Of a DNA stretch of 31,868 nt, positions 24,891 through 31,868 are shown piece by piece. Below the pieces are notes generated by a model, which searched no databases, had not been told where the DNA came from, and saw only the letters and a list, made by a program, of their open reading frames with translations. Within the stretch, counting starts at the first letter, position 1, and each line of letters begins with the position of its first letter. The DNA comes from JAFKKF01 sp038323025 (GTDB lineage: Bacteria; Pseudomonadota; Alphaproteobacteria; Rhizobiales; Kaistiaceae), in contig JBBQGL010000027.1 of NCBI GenBank assembly GCA_038323025.1, positions 1 through 31,868 of the forward strand, written 5' to 3'. Position numbers and translations under genes: made by a program.

Positions 24891-25382
24891 ATGTCCGATG
24901 GTCGCGCTTCGCACGGCTCCAACCAGGAACCGCATCCCCGCTTCGAGATCGTCCGGCTGAAGAACTCGTTCGATTCGTTCGGCGTACTGGTGGATTTCCT
25001 GTCGCGCCGGGAGCCGTTCTCGCGTTTCGACCTCGGCAATTTTTCCCGCGCCCTGCAGCACCAGTTGGCGGAGGGCTTTCATGCCGCCGCCATCTCCGGT
25101 TCGCGGCTGGTCGGCTACAGCGGATGGTTGCTTACCACCGACGCGATCGCGGCTGCCTGGATCGCGGGCAAGGGGCCCCTGGCGCCGGCCAAAGACGGGG
25201 AAGCTGCGGTCCTGACCGTCATCGCCTCCGACGATCCGCGGATCGTGGCGGCGCTGATCCGGCGGACGCGCGCGCTCAATCCGGGCCGGCGGTTTCATTT
25301 CAGGCGCGACTATGCCGGCGGCAAGCGCCCGACGCGCAAATCCTCGGTGAGGAACATCCGCGGCGACACCCTTCCGGCCTGA
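24891..25382 (+). CDS. Possible HlyC-like (GNAT-fold) acyltransferase
   Basis: A 163-residue soluble protein. Its order of segments resembles the RTX-toxin acyltransferase group (HlyC, which fatty-acylates lysines): a first helix FGVLVDFLSRREPF, then ALQHQLAEGFHAAAISG, then LVGYSGWLLTTDAIAAAW, matching the HlyC strand that ends in a conserved SWA, and a C-terminal block ALIRRTRALNPGRRFHFRRDYAGGKRPTRKSSVRN similar in layout to the HlyC end. The catalytic His of HlyC would fall in SRREPFSRF, where no His is present, so activity is doubtful or different. The start is ATG 24891 with GGAGCGG upstream; the frame extends further but loses similarity. It is divergent from the autotransporter. The coding call is firm; the family call is moderate. 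Confidence 0.5.
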   Translation: MSDGRASHGSNQEPHPRFEIVRLKNSFDSFGVLVDFLSRREPFSRFDLGNFSRALQHQLAEGFHAAAISGSRLVGYSGWLLTTDAIAAAWIAGKGPLAPAKDGEAAVLTVIASDDPRIVAALIRRTRALNPGRRFHFRRDYAGGKRPTRKSSVRNIRGDTLPA

Positions 25383-25441
25383 ATGGTTTGCGCTAGGGGA
25401 TGCCTGTAGGCTCGCGCCATGTCCCGCCTCCAACTGCCCCG

Positions 25442-26359
25442 ATGAAGCCCGCGATGCGGACAGGCGCGGTCAGGGCGCTAGCTGCCGGGCTGCTGGTTGC
25501 CGCTCTCGCCTCCTTTTCAGTCAGCGGCGCCCTTGCCGCGGCGGCCGCAGGGACAGCCAAACCTCCCTCCGTGGAACCGCCGGGTCGGGAACTCATCCTC
25601 ATTCCCTCGACCGTGCCCGGGCTTTCGATGCGGGCGTATCTCTTCCGCCCGCCCGGTCGCGGCCCGTTCCCCCTGGCGATCATCAACCACGGCTCCGAGG
25701 AAGACTCCCGCCGTCGCACGAGGATGGCGATGCCTTCGTTCGGCGCCCTGACGGCGTGGTTCCTCGCCCACGGATACGCGGTGCTCATTCCCGAGCGGCC
25801 GGGCCACGGCGCCACCGGCGGGCCTTACCTCGAGACCCAGGGCAAGTGCCGTTCCGCCGACTACGTGAAGTCCGGCCTCGCGACCGCCGACAGCATCGCC
25901 GCCGCCATCGACTACATGGCGCATCAAACCTTCATCAGGCCGTCGGGGGTCGTCGTCGTCGGCAATTCCGCGGGCGGCTGGGGTGCGATCGCGCTCGCCA
26001 GCCGCAACCCGAAGAACGTAGCCGCCGTGATCAACTTCGCCGGCGGCCGCGGAGGGCGGGACCACGACCGGGCCGGGGCCAATTGCTCGCCCGACCGGCT
26101 GGTCGCCGCCGCCGGCACCTTCGGCAAGACGGCGCGCGTGCCGACCCTCTGGCTCTACGCCGCCAACGACACGTATTTCGCGCCCGAGCTCTCGGGCCGC
26201 ATGGCCGAGGCCTTCCGCGCCGCCGGCGGGCGGATCGAGTATCACCTCCTGCCCGCGATCAAGGGCGAGGGCCACGCCCTCGTCCAGACGTCCGGGCCGT
26301 TGGCGCCCTGGCTGCCCTATGTCGAGGCCTTCGTGCGCAATCCGCGGAAGGCCCACTGA
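25442..26359 (+). CDS. Secreted alpha/beta hydrolase (dienelactone-hydrolase-like)
   Basis: The 305-residue product has a signal peptide or N-terminal anchor (about 8-35) and an alpha/beta hydrolase fold: strand and oxyanion region PLAIINHGSEED, HGYAVLIPERPGHG, the nucleophile elbow GNSAGGWG with Ser176, acid Asp243 in LYAANDTYF, and His278 in GEGHALV. Length and layout fit dienelactone hydrolase or prolyl-oligopeptidase-like carboxylesterases; the substrate is unknown. Starts at 25400 or 25454 are also possible; none has a strong ribosome-binding site. It converges with the first ATP-grasp gene (12 bp apart), so it is probably not in the same transcript as that locus but might work with it. 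Confidence 0.85.
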   Translation: MKPAMRTGAVRALAAGLLVAALASFSVSGALAAAAAGTAKPPSVEPPGRELILIPSTVPGLSMRAYLFRPPGRGPFPLAIINHGSEEDSRRRTRMAMPSFGALTAWFLAHGYAVLIPERPGHGATGGPYLETQGKCRSADYVKSGLATADSIAAAIDYMAHQTFIRPSGVVVVGNSAGGWGAIALASRNPKNVAAVINFAGGRGGRDHDRAGANCSPDRLVAAAGTFGKTARVPTLWLYAANDTYFAPELSGRMAEAFRAAGGRIEYHLLPAIKGEGHALVQTSGPLAPWLPYVEAFVRNPRKAH

Positions 26360-26371
26360 CCGGGTAGCCCG

Positions 26372-27406
26372 TCACTCAGCCTCGGCCTTGGTCCTCGCCA
26401 CCAGCACCCGCGCCGCGGTGCGGGCATAGTCGAACTGCTGCCGGCGGGCGAGTTCCAGCTCCGGGGTCTTCTTCCGCGTTTCCGCGAAGAAATTGGACGA
26501 GAAGTGCCAGGTGTTCCCGCCCGAGTTCAACTCGATCACGTAGAACTTTCCGGTCGTGACGTCGCGGAGCAGGTCGCATCCCTTCAACGGAATTTCGGGA
26601 AGCGCCTCGTGCGCGTCGCGCGCCAGGCCAAGCACTTCCGGGTCGTCGACGAAAACCCGGTCGCGGTCGCTACCGGCAGTCTGGATAGCTATCTGCGCCT
26701 GTTCGAGTTCCTCGTCGGGCGCCGCCAGGGAGACTTTTGGCGCGCGGCTCGCATGCCGGTTGGAAGTGAGTGGCTCGCCGAAGAGCGTCAGCACCCGGTA
26801 AGAACTGACATGGTCGCCGGTGTTGACGTATTGCTGCACGATCATGGGACCGAGACGCCCGGGATGGTCCGCCGGGTATTCCTCCGGCGCGATGTAGCGC
26901 ACGCGTTTCGTGCGCATGAGCTGGACGCCGTGGCCATGCGACGAGGTCGCGATATCGGTCGGCTTGACGATGACGAAATCGCCCCAGTCCTGCGGGTCGA
27001 GGCGAAGCTCGGGGGTGAGAATCTCCGTCCGCGGCACCGGCAGCCCGGCCTTCTCCAGGCGCCGCACCTCCTCGATCTTCGGGATCGGCCAGCCCTGGTA
27101 GACTTTGCCGCGCAGCGGCTGGAACACGATCATGCGGCCGGGCGAGACCACCAGCGTCGGCAGCCGCGCGGCGAGCTTCCGCGTCACGCTGTTGGGCAGG
27201 GTCGTCGGCACGATGAACGTGCGGATCGTCGGCTCGATGTCGCTGACGTGGCCGGCGATCGCGTTAAGGTCCTCGATTGACTGCCAGCCCGGCCGGTAGG
27301 CGAGGATCAGGTGGCGCGTGATCGGGCCCGCCGTTCGCGCCGGAGCCGCGGCCACTCGCCGCCCGGGGACGAAGCGCAGCGAGACCGGCGGCGGGCTAGT
27401 CGGCAA
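26372..27406 (-). CDS. ATP-grasp ligase-like protein, paralogue 1
   Basis: ATP-grasp enzymes activate a carboxylate as acyl-phosphate and join it to an amine or thiol. The 344-residue product is close to the two neighbours on the plus strand. Nucleotide-binding Lys148 is in DFVIVKPTDIATSS; IVQQYVNTGDHVSSYRVLTLFGEPL carries the conserved Arg204; and Asp278 (KGCDLLRD) with Glu292/Asn294 (VIELNSGGNTWHFSS) are likely Mg2+ ligands. The start is TTG 27406, overlapping the end of the SnoaL-like gene by 11 bp. It is favoured over GTG 27355 because alignment with paralogue 2 extends into residues 7-30. This suggests coupled translation. The N-terminal 110 residues are a pre-ATP-grasp domain without a known signature. 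Substrate unknown. Confidence 0.8.
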   Translation of the reverse strand: MPTSPPPVSLRFVPGRRVAAAPARTAGPITRHLILAYRPGWQSIEDLNAIAGHVSDIEPTIRTFIVPTTLPNSVTRKLAARLPTLVVSPGRMIVFQPLRGKVYQGWPIPKIEEVRRLEKAGLPVPRTEILTPELRLDPQDWGDFVIVKPTDIATSSHGHGVQLMRTKRVRYIAPEEYPADHPGRLGPMIVQQYVNTGDHVSSYRVLTLFGEPLTSNRHASRAPKVSLAAPDEELEQAQIAIQTAGSDRDRVFVDDPEVLGLARDAHEALPEIPLKGCDLLRDVTTGKFYVIELNSGGNTWHFSSNFFAETRKKTPELELARRQQFDYARTAARVLVARTKAEAE

Positions 27407-27794
27407 TGGCGGGGATTCCCGGCTCCATCGAGAAGTGGCTGTGCTGGCAAACGTACCCGTCAGCGGTGCGTCTCAGCACCAGACTCGCCCGTCCGCGCCT
27501 GTCATACCACCCGTCCGCACGCCGTCCGAGCGAGCGCCACGGAACCGCGACGACGACGAGCTGTTCGCCGTCTTTTCCAAAAACATGAATGTGATCAAGG
27601 TCGAACGTGAAGTTCTTGATTCGCGGCCACACCGCCGACCACTGCCGCTCTACCAGATCGCTTTTCCCCTCCATCGTATTGATAAGGCTGCCATAAGCGA
27701 CGACGTCATCGGCGAAGAGCGGCCGCGCCGCGTCGATGTCGCCCTGGTTGATAAGCGCCTGCCATTTGTGTAGCCAAGCAATCACGTCGTCCAT
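27396..27794 (-). CDS. SnoaL/NTF2-like small protein
   Basis: The 132-residue product has the NTF2-like cone fold pattern: helices VIAWLHKWQALINQGDIDAARPLFADDVVAYGSL, strand KNFTFDLDHIHVFG, then LVVVAVPWRS and RASLVLRRTADGYVCQHSHFS, as in DUF4440/SnoaL proteins. Such proteins are isomerases, cyclases, hydrolases or mere binding subunits. Start is ATG 27794. It is the first gene of a leftward two-gene transcript with ATP-grasp paralogue 1, whose start it overlaps, and stands 80 bp from the divergent ATP-grasp paralogue 2. No catalytic residues can be assigned. It is the only gene in the locus that is neither an ATP-grasp nor the oxidase. Confidence 0.82.
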   Translation of the reverse strand: MDDVIAWLHKWQALINQGDIDAARPLFADDVVAYGSLINTMEGKSDLVERQWSAVWPRIKNFTFDLDHIHVFGKDGEQLVVVAVPWRSLGRRADGWYDRRGRASLVLRRTADGYVCQHSHFSMEPGIPAIAD

Positions 27795-27874
27795 CAATTG
27801 CGCTCGCGTTGAAAGGTGTCAGGGCCATTCTGCGGCGAGCCGATCCTATCCGCCATATCGGCGGGACTGAACAG
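27795..27874. promoter_or_regulatory. Divergent promoter region of the ATP-grasp locus
   Basis: This 80-bp gap must hold starts in both directions. It contains the inverted repeat GCCGAT (27839-27844) and ATCGGC (27857-27862) with a 12-nt spacer, ending 12 bp before the ATG of paralogue 2. It may be an operator or a hairpin near the ribosome-binding site. No clear -35/-10 pair was found. Confidence 0.35.
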
Positions 27875-28912
27875 ATGAACGCTTTGGTCAACACCGGTCC
27901 CGTCGCTTTCCGGCAACTCGCAGCGCTCCGCGTCCGCGCCACCGGCGAACGCGCCCCGCTCCGGTTCGAGCGCAACCTGATACTCGGCCACACCATCGGT
28001 TGGCAGTCGGCGGAGGATTGGCACGCGATCGCCCGCCACGTGCGCGATATCGATCCGAGAATTGAGACGTTCATCGCGCGTACCGATCTGCCGAATAGCG
28101 CGACGCGGCGAATGGCGGCCTCTCGGCCAACCCTTGTCGTCTCCCCCGGGCCGCTCAGCCGGTTCAGGCCGTCGCGCGGATCGATCTATCAGGGCAGGGC
28201 GATCCCGAAGCTCGAGCAGCTGAGGTTCCTCGCCGCCGCCGGCGTGAACATCCCGCGCACGCGGGTGCTTACCGCCGATCTCCGGCTCGATCCGGCCGAA
28301 TGGGGCGACTTTGTCATCGTCAAGCCGACGGATCTTGCGACCTCTTCCTACGGGCGGGGCATCCAGCTCATGCGCACCGGCCGTGTCCGCTATATCGCGC
28401 CGCACGATTATCCCGCGGACCATCCGGGCCGGCGCGGCCCGATGGTCGTGCAGCAGTTCATCGATAGCGGCGATCGGATTTCCTACTATCGCGTGCTGAC
28501 CTTTTTTGGAGAGCCGCTCTACGCACAGCTCAGTTGGGGTACGGAGCAGCGGATCGACCTCGCCGCCAGTGACGAGGCCATAGAAAGCTCAGTCATTGCA
28601 ACCCAGCCCCTCGAAAAGAACAAGGCGTTCGTCGACGACCGTGACGTGATCGCTCTCGCCCGCGCCGCCCACGCCGCGATGCCGGACGTACCCCTGAAGG
28701 GCTGCGACATAATCCGGGAGGCGCGCACCGGGACTCTCTATGTTCTCGAGGTCAATCCGGGCGGCAATACCTGGCACTTTTCGTCCAGCTATCTCGCCAG
28801 GAATCGCGCCGCCAACGGGCCCGAGTTCGAGAAGCAGCGGCGTGACCAGTTCGATGCCTTGCGCACCGCGGCCCGCACGCTTGTCCAGAGGACCAATGCC
28901 GAAGCGAAATGA
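27875..28912 (+). CDS. ATP-grasp ligase-like protein, paralogue 2
   Basis: The 345-residue product is strongly similar to paralogue 1 over its whole length: WQSAEDWHAIARHV, LPNSATRRMA, PTLVVSPG, IYQGRAIPKLEQLRFL, nucleotide-binding Lys150 in DFVIVKPTDLATSS, VVQQFIDSGDRISYYRVLTFFGEPL, KGCDIIREA and the Mg2+-ligand motif VLEVNPGGNTWHFSS. The C-terminal helix (FDALRTAARTLVQRTNAEAK) is shared by all three. The start is ATG 27875; a TTG at 27809 in frame would add 22 residues from the promoter region. It is the first gene of the rightward transcript, 30 bp before paralogue 3. It probably forms an amide or peptide bond on an unknown substrate. Confidence 0.82.
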   Translation: MNALVNTGPVAFRQLAALRVRATGERAPLRFERNLILGHTIGWQSAEDWHAIARHVRDIDPRIETFIARTDLPNSATRRMAASRPTLVVSPGPLSRFRPSRGSIYQGRAIPKLEQLRFLAAAGVNIPRTRVLTADLRLDPAEWGDFVIVKPTDLATSSYGRGIQLMRTGRVRYIAPHDYPADHPGRRGPMVVQQFIDSGDRISYYRVLTFFGEPLYAQLSWGTEQRIDLAASDEAIESSVIATQPLEKNKAFVDDRDVIALARAAHAAMPDVPLKGCDIIREARTGTLYVLEVNPGGNTWHFSSSYLARNRAANGPEFEKQRRDQFDALRTAARTLVQRTNAEAK

Positions 28913-28942
28913 GCCGCGGCCGCGCTCGGATGATCTCTTCCG

Positions 28943-29860
28943 GTGAAACAGTTCAATCTGGTCATCGTTCACACGCCGGGTGAGCAGGACATCGACGATT
29001 GGCGAAGGGTGGCTTCGCTGGTCGAGGAACGGGCGCCTGAAATCGACGTCCGTATCGCCGACAACAATTTTCGCAACCTCCTGCTGATGGATTGGCAGGC
29101 GACCCGGCCGAGCCTGGTCTTCTCAGCCAGCATTCTGCGGAAGTTCCGGCCTCGCACGGGAATTGTCTATAGCGGCAGGCGGGTGTCGAAGTGGGATGAG
29201 ATCGAGCGGTTCCAGGCCGCCGGCGTGCGCACCCCGATGACCGCTCTCTGGACCGGCGGGCAGAGCTACTCGCAGGAAATCTGGGGAGAGCAGGTGATCG
29301 CCAAGCCGATGCACGGCCTGAAGGGACAGGGCATCCAGCTCCTCCCGACCGCTCGCCTTGACGAGCTTTGGGTATCGGTCACCGACGGCGGCAATCGGCC
29401 GTTCATGCTCCAGAAATTCATCGACACCGGGCGACGACCGAGTCATTTCCGCGTGCTGACCGGCCTTGGCATCCCCCTCTACATGTCCCGACGCTGGGCA
29501 GGGCGGGCCACCGGAGATCAGCCGCGAGCGCCACAGGACCCCGAGTGGCGCCTGGTTACCAACAGCAGCGAGGATCTCGAGATCGTCTCGGACGAGGCGG
29601 TCCTGGCTTTCGCACGGGAGATCGCCGGTGCGATGCCCGAAGTTCCGGTCCTCGGCTGCGACATCGCCCGCGACGTTCGCGACGGGGAGCTCTATGCGCT
29701 GGAAGCGAACAGCTTCGGGCAGACCTGGCACTTCTCATCCGATACCCACCGGGCATTGAAGAAAAGAATGGGTCGCGAACTGGACTACTATTCGCAGTTC
29801 GGCGCCCTTGACCTGCTCGCCGCCGAACTAGTTCGCCGGGTGCGGGCAGAAGCGCGATAG
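28943..29860 (+). CDS. ATP-grasp ligase-like protein, paralogue 3 (divergent, shorter)
   Basis: The 305-residue product lacks the first 30 or so residues of its paralogues and is more divergent. Key residues remain: Lys121 in EQVIAKPMHGLKGQG, MLQKFIDTGRRPSHFRVLTGLGIPLY, LGCDIARDV and the ligand motif YALEANSFGQTWHFSS, where SFGQ replaces the (S/P)GGN of the others. The front reads FNLVIVHTPGEQDIDDW, aligned to NLILGHTIGWQSAEDW of paralogue 2. The start is GTG 28943 without a clear ribosome-binding site; translation may depend on the gene upstream. It is followed after 7 bp by the flavin oxidase gene. It may act on a different partner in the same pathway, or with paralogue 2 as a heteromer. 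Confidence 0.78.
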   Translation: MKQFNLVIVHTPGEQDIDDWRRVASLVEERAPEIDVRIADNNFRNLLLMDWQATRPSLVFSASILRKFRPRTGIVYSGRRVSKWDEIERFQAAGVRTPMTALWTGGQSYSQEIWGEQVIAKPMHGLKGQGIQLLPTARLDELWVSVTDGGNRPFMLQKFIDTGRRPSHFRVLTGLGIPLYMSRRWAGRATGDQPRAPQDPEWRLVTNSSEDLEIVSDEAVLAFAREIAGAMPEVPVLGCDIARDVRDGELYALEANSFGQTWHFSSDTHRALKKRMGRELDYYSQFGALDLLAAELVRRVRAEAR

Positions 29861-29867
29861 GGGTCTG

Positions 29868-31109
29868 ATGTCGGCTGAACATAAGGTCGTGGTCGTTGGC
29901 GGCGGGGCGGCAGGCATCGCCGCCGCGCGCCGCCTGCGCGATGCCGGCGTGGGCGTTCTGATCGTCGAGGCACGCGACCGCCTCGGCGGCCGCGCCTGGA
30001 CGACAAGCCACGGCGAAGCCCGGGCCCTCGACATGGGGTGTGGCTGGCTGCACTCCGCCGACCGCAATCCATGGCGCGAGATTGCGGAGGCGCAGGGCCG
30101 CACGATAGATCAAACGCCGCCGCCCTGGGCGCGAGCGACGCCGCAACCGGGCTTCCCGGCCGGGCAGCAGGCCGAGTTCAGGGACGCGTTCCAGCACTTC
30201 CGTGATCGGCTCGGCAGCTTCGACGAGAAGGGCCCCGATCGTCCGGCCTCGGATCTTCTCGAACCTCTCAGTCCCTGGAACGGTCTCCTCAACGCCATCA
30301 GCACGTATTACAGCGGCGCCGAGCTCGACCGCGTGTCGGCCCGCGACTTCGCGCGCTACGACGACGACGGCGTGAACTGGCGCGTCGAAGAAGGCTACGG
30401 CAGCGTCGTCGCCATCCACGGCGCCGGCCTGCCCGTCCGGCTTGGCTGCACGGTGCAATGCATCGATCGCACCGGCCGGCGGTTGCGGGTCGAGACGACG
30501 GAAGGGACGATAACCGCCGATGCAGTCATCCTGACGCTGCCGAGCAACCTTATCGCCGGGCAGGCAGGACTCTTCCGTCCGGCGCTGCCAGAGAAGGTGG
30601 AGGCGGCGGCGGGGTTGCCGCTTGGACTCGCCGACAAGCTGTTCTTGGGATTGTCCGGTAGCGAGGAGTTCGCAAAGGACAGCCGGGTGTTCGGCCGCAC
30701 GGACCAGGCGGCCACCGGCGCTTACCATTTCAGGCCGTTCGGGAGGCCGCTGATCGAGGTCTTTTTCGGCGGTACCCTCGCGGTCGATCTGGAGAAGGCC
30801 GGGGAGACCGCCTTCTTCGATTTCGCGGTGACCGAGCTGGTCGGCCTCTACGGTGCCGGGTTTTCGCGTCGGCTACGTCCGATCGAAGTCCACCGCTGGG
30901 GAATGGACCCGCTCGCCGGCGGCTCCTACTCCTGCGCTCTGCCTGGCAGGGCCGAAGGCCGGGCGGTTCTCGCCGCGCCGGTCGACAATCGCCTGTTCTT
31001 CGCGGGCGAAGCCTGCTCGCGAAACGACTATTCGACGGCGCACGGCGCGTACCTCACCGGCATCGCCGCGGCTGACCAGGCGGTCGCCGCGCTCCGCCGC
31101 AATCCCTGA
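29868..31109 (+). CDS. FAD-dependent amine oxidase family protein
   Basis: This flavoprotein family oxidises amines (monoamine and polyamine oxidases, L-amino acid oxidases) or desaturates carbon chains. The 413-residue product starts with the dinucleotide motif VVVVGGGAAGIAAARRLRDAG, then LIVEARDRLGGRAWT (FAD ribose Glu34, RLGGR at 38-42), the middle motif VEEGYGSVV and a C-terminal FAD-binding motif LFFAGEACSRNDYSTAHGAYLTG. HRWGMDPLAGGSYSCALPG fits the aromatic-cage region of amine oxidases. No signal peptide is visible. AGGGG precedes the ATG, 7 bp after paralogue 3, so the two are co-transcribed. In this locus it might oxidise an amine or an amide product made by the ligases. Confidence 0.9.
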   Translation: MSAEHKVVVVGGGAAGIAAARRLRDAGVGVLIVEARDRLGGRAWTTSHGEARALDMGCGWLHSADRNPWREIAEAQGRTIDQTPPPWARATPQPGFPAGQQAEFRDAFQHFRDRLGSFDEKGPDRPASDLLEPLSPWNGLLNAISTYYSGAELDRVSARDFARYDDDGVNWRVEEGYGSVVAIHGAGLPVRLGCTVQCIDRTGRRLRVETTEGTITADAVILTLPSNLIAGQAGLFRPALPEKVEAAAGLPLGLADKLFLGLSGSEEFAKDSRVFGRTDQAATGAYHFRPFGRPLIEVFFGGTLAVDLEKAGETAFFDFAVTELVGLYGAGFSRRLRPIEVHRWGMDPLAGGSYSCALPGRAEGRAVLAAPVDNRLFFAGEACSRNDYSTAHGAYLTGIAAADQAVAALRRNP

Positions 31110-31124
31110 TGGCGCCGCCGCGCC

Positions 31125-31868
31125 CTACCAGCTTGTCGTCAGGTTCACGCCGATCGTCGTCACGTGGCTCTTGAAACTGCCGGTCAGCGAGCTCCCGGCG
31201 TTGCCGCCTTGTGTTTCAGTGACGTTGATCGGCGCTTCGGCGATCATCATGTGGCTGAGCGCCACTCCCAAACGCACCTTGTCGCTCATCCGCTTCTCGA
31301 ACCCGACGCCCAGTTGCACGCGATCGCCGTCGGGGCTGAGGGTGTTCGAGTCGCCGGTGGACACGCCCTGATCGAAGAGCACGCCGGTCGCCAGCGTCAG
31401 GCTGTCGTTGAGCGCGTAACGCACGCCCAGCGCGGCATGCCAGGTGTCGCGCCAATATTGCGGGCGAACCTCCGGCCCACCCGGAAGATGGATGGTGAAG
31501 CCCTTGAACTTGCTCCACCCGGTCCACCCGAAGTCGGCGAGGAACGTCAAACGCTTCGTGAGCCGTTCGGACAAGCCAACGGTCAGCGAGTCGGGGGTGG
31601 TGAGGTCGGTAACCGCGGGCATTGGAGGCCCGATCACTACGCCGGCCGTGCCGGAGAGCGAGTGGTTGATCGCCGAACGGTAGTTGACGCCGATCCGGGT
31701 GCGCTCGTTCGGCGTCAGCGTGAAGCCCACATCGTAGCCTACGCCGACGTCGTTGCCCTTGACGTAGCCCTCTGCCGAAGTGAATCCGACGAACTCGAGC
31801 CGCCGCAGGTCGGCGTCGAAATACTGGACGTTGATGGCGCCGCCGAGCGCCAGCCAGTCGTTGACCTG
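31125..31868 (-). CDS. FadL/OmpP1-type outer-membrane transport protein (C-terminal part; 5' end beyond window)
   Basis: FadL-type barrels carry long-chain fatty acids or hydrophobic aromatics across the outer membrane. About 247 C-terminal residues are visible, and the frame is open to the window edge (the first complete codons read QVNDWLALGGAINVQYFD). Family features are GFTLTPNERTRIGVNYRSAINHSLSG, a long extracellular segment, FLADFGWTGWSKFKGFTIH, DTWHAALGVRYALNDSLTLATGVLFDQG and the last strands HVTTIGVNLTTSW. Strand-turn alternation with aromatic girdles fits a 14-strand barrel. It converges with the amine oxidase gene (15 bp apart). Confidence 0.87.
   Translation of the reverse strand, partial: QVNDWLALGGAINVQYFDADLRRLEFVGFTSAEGYVKGNDVGVGYDVGFTLTPNERTRIGVNYRSAINHSLSGTAGVVIGPPMPAVTDLTTPDSLTVGLSERLTKRLTFLADFGWTGWSKFKGFTIHLPGGPEVRPQYWRDTWHAALGVRYALNDSLTLATGVLFDQGVSTGDSNTLSPDGDRVQLGVGFEKRMSDKVRLGVALSHMMIAEAPINVTETQGGNAGSSLTGSFKSHVTTIGVNLTTSW

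Noticed and set aside
27795..28942. A small precursor peptide for the ATP-grasp locus
   Set aside because: The gaps of 80 and 30 bp hold no short frame with a start, a ribosome-binding site and a plausible leader.
1..31868. CRISPR arrays, insertion sequences, rRNA genes and prophage genes
   Set aside because: No repeat-spacer pattern, transposase, rRNA or phage protein was recognised anywhere in the window.

Overview
This window looks like chromosomal DNA of a high-GC alphaproteobacterium, most likely a member of the Hyphomicrobiales. The grounds are GC-rich codon use, two IalB-type invasion-locus proteins, a EcfG-like (GGAAC/GTT) promoter, a BKACE/cyclase/IclR catabolic cluster and a long-signal-peptide autotransporter. 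No rRNA or species-level marker is present, so the genus is not called.

Layout. (1) 1-2854: a visibly lower-GC segment carrying the front of a type I restriction hsdR with a one-base frameshift, then about 800 bp of apparently non-coding DNA ending in short repeats, abutting the 3' end of tRNA-Ser(GGA); this looks like one end of an integrated island. (2) 3157-7364: housekeeping and stress genes: small membrane protein, MsrA, CHAD protein, MepA-type murein endopeptidase, a basic Lys/Ala-rich protein under a probable EcfG promoter, a SpoIIAA-like protein and a small hypothetical. (3) 7368-17492: two divergent catabolic operons around one promoter/operator region at about 11290-11325. Leftward: cyclase, cupin, SDR dehydrogenase, 3-hydroxyacyl-CoA-dehydrogenase-like protein and BKACE. 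Rightward: IclR regulator, enolase-superfamily enzyme, an RbsB/RbsC/RbsA-like ABC importer and a fatty-acid-desaturase-family protein. (4) 17535-20571, leftward: a carbonyl-reductase-like SDR, an NAD-dependent epimerase and two IalB paralogues. (5) 20688-25382: a 1286-residue autotransporter with a clear terminator and a leader that can form two alternative hairpins, divergent from a small protein resembling HlyC-type acyltransferases. (6) 25442-31109: an alpha/beta hydrolase, then a compact locus with three paralogous ATP-grasp ligases, a SnoaL/NTF2-like protein and a flavin amine oxidase around an 80-bp divergent promoter region. (7) The right edge holds the C-terminal part of a FadL-type outer-membrane protein.

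How the genes work together. Region 3 reads as import of a polar hydroxy-acid or sugar-acid-like substrate, dehydration by the enolase-superfamily enzyme, oxidation to a beta-keto acid by the two dehydrogenases and cleavage by BKACE with acetyl-CoA, under IclR control. The actual substrate is not visible from sequence. The strongest candidate for an undescribed system is the three-ATP-grasp/flavin-oxidase locus, which has the enzyme set of a small amide-forming pathway without carrier proteins, NRPS modules or an obvious precursor peptide. A second is the autotransporter with its neighbouring HlyC-like protein.
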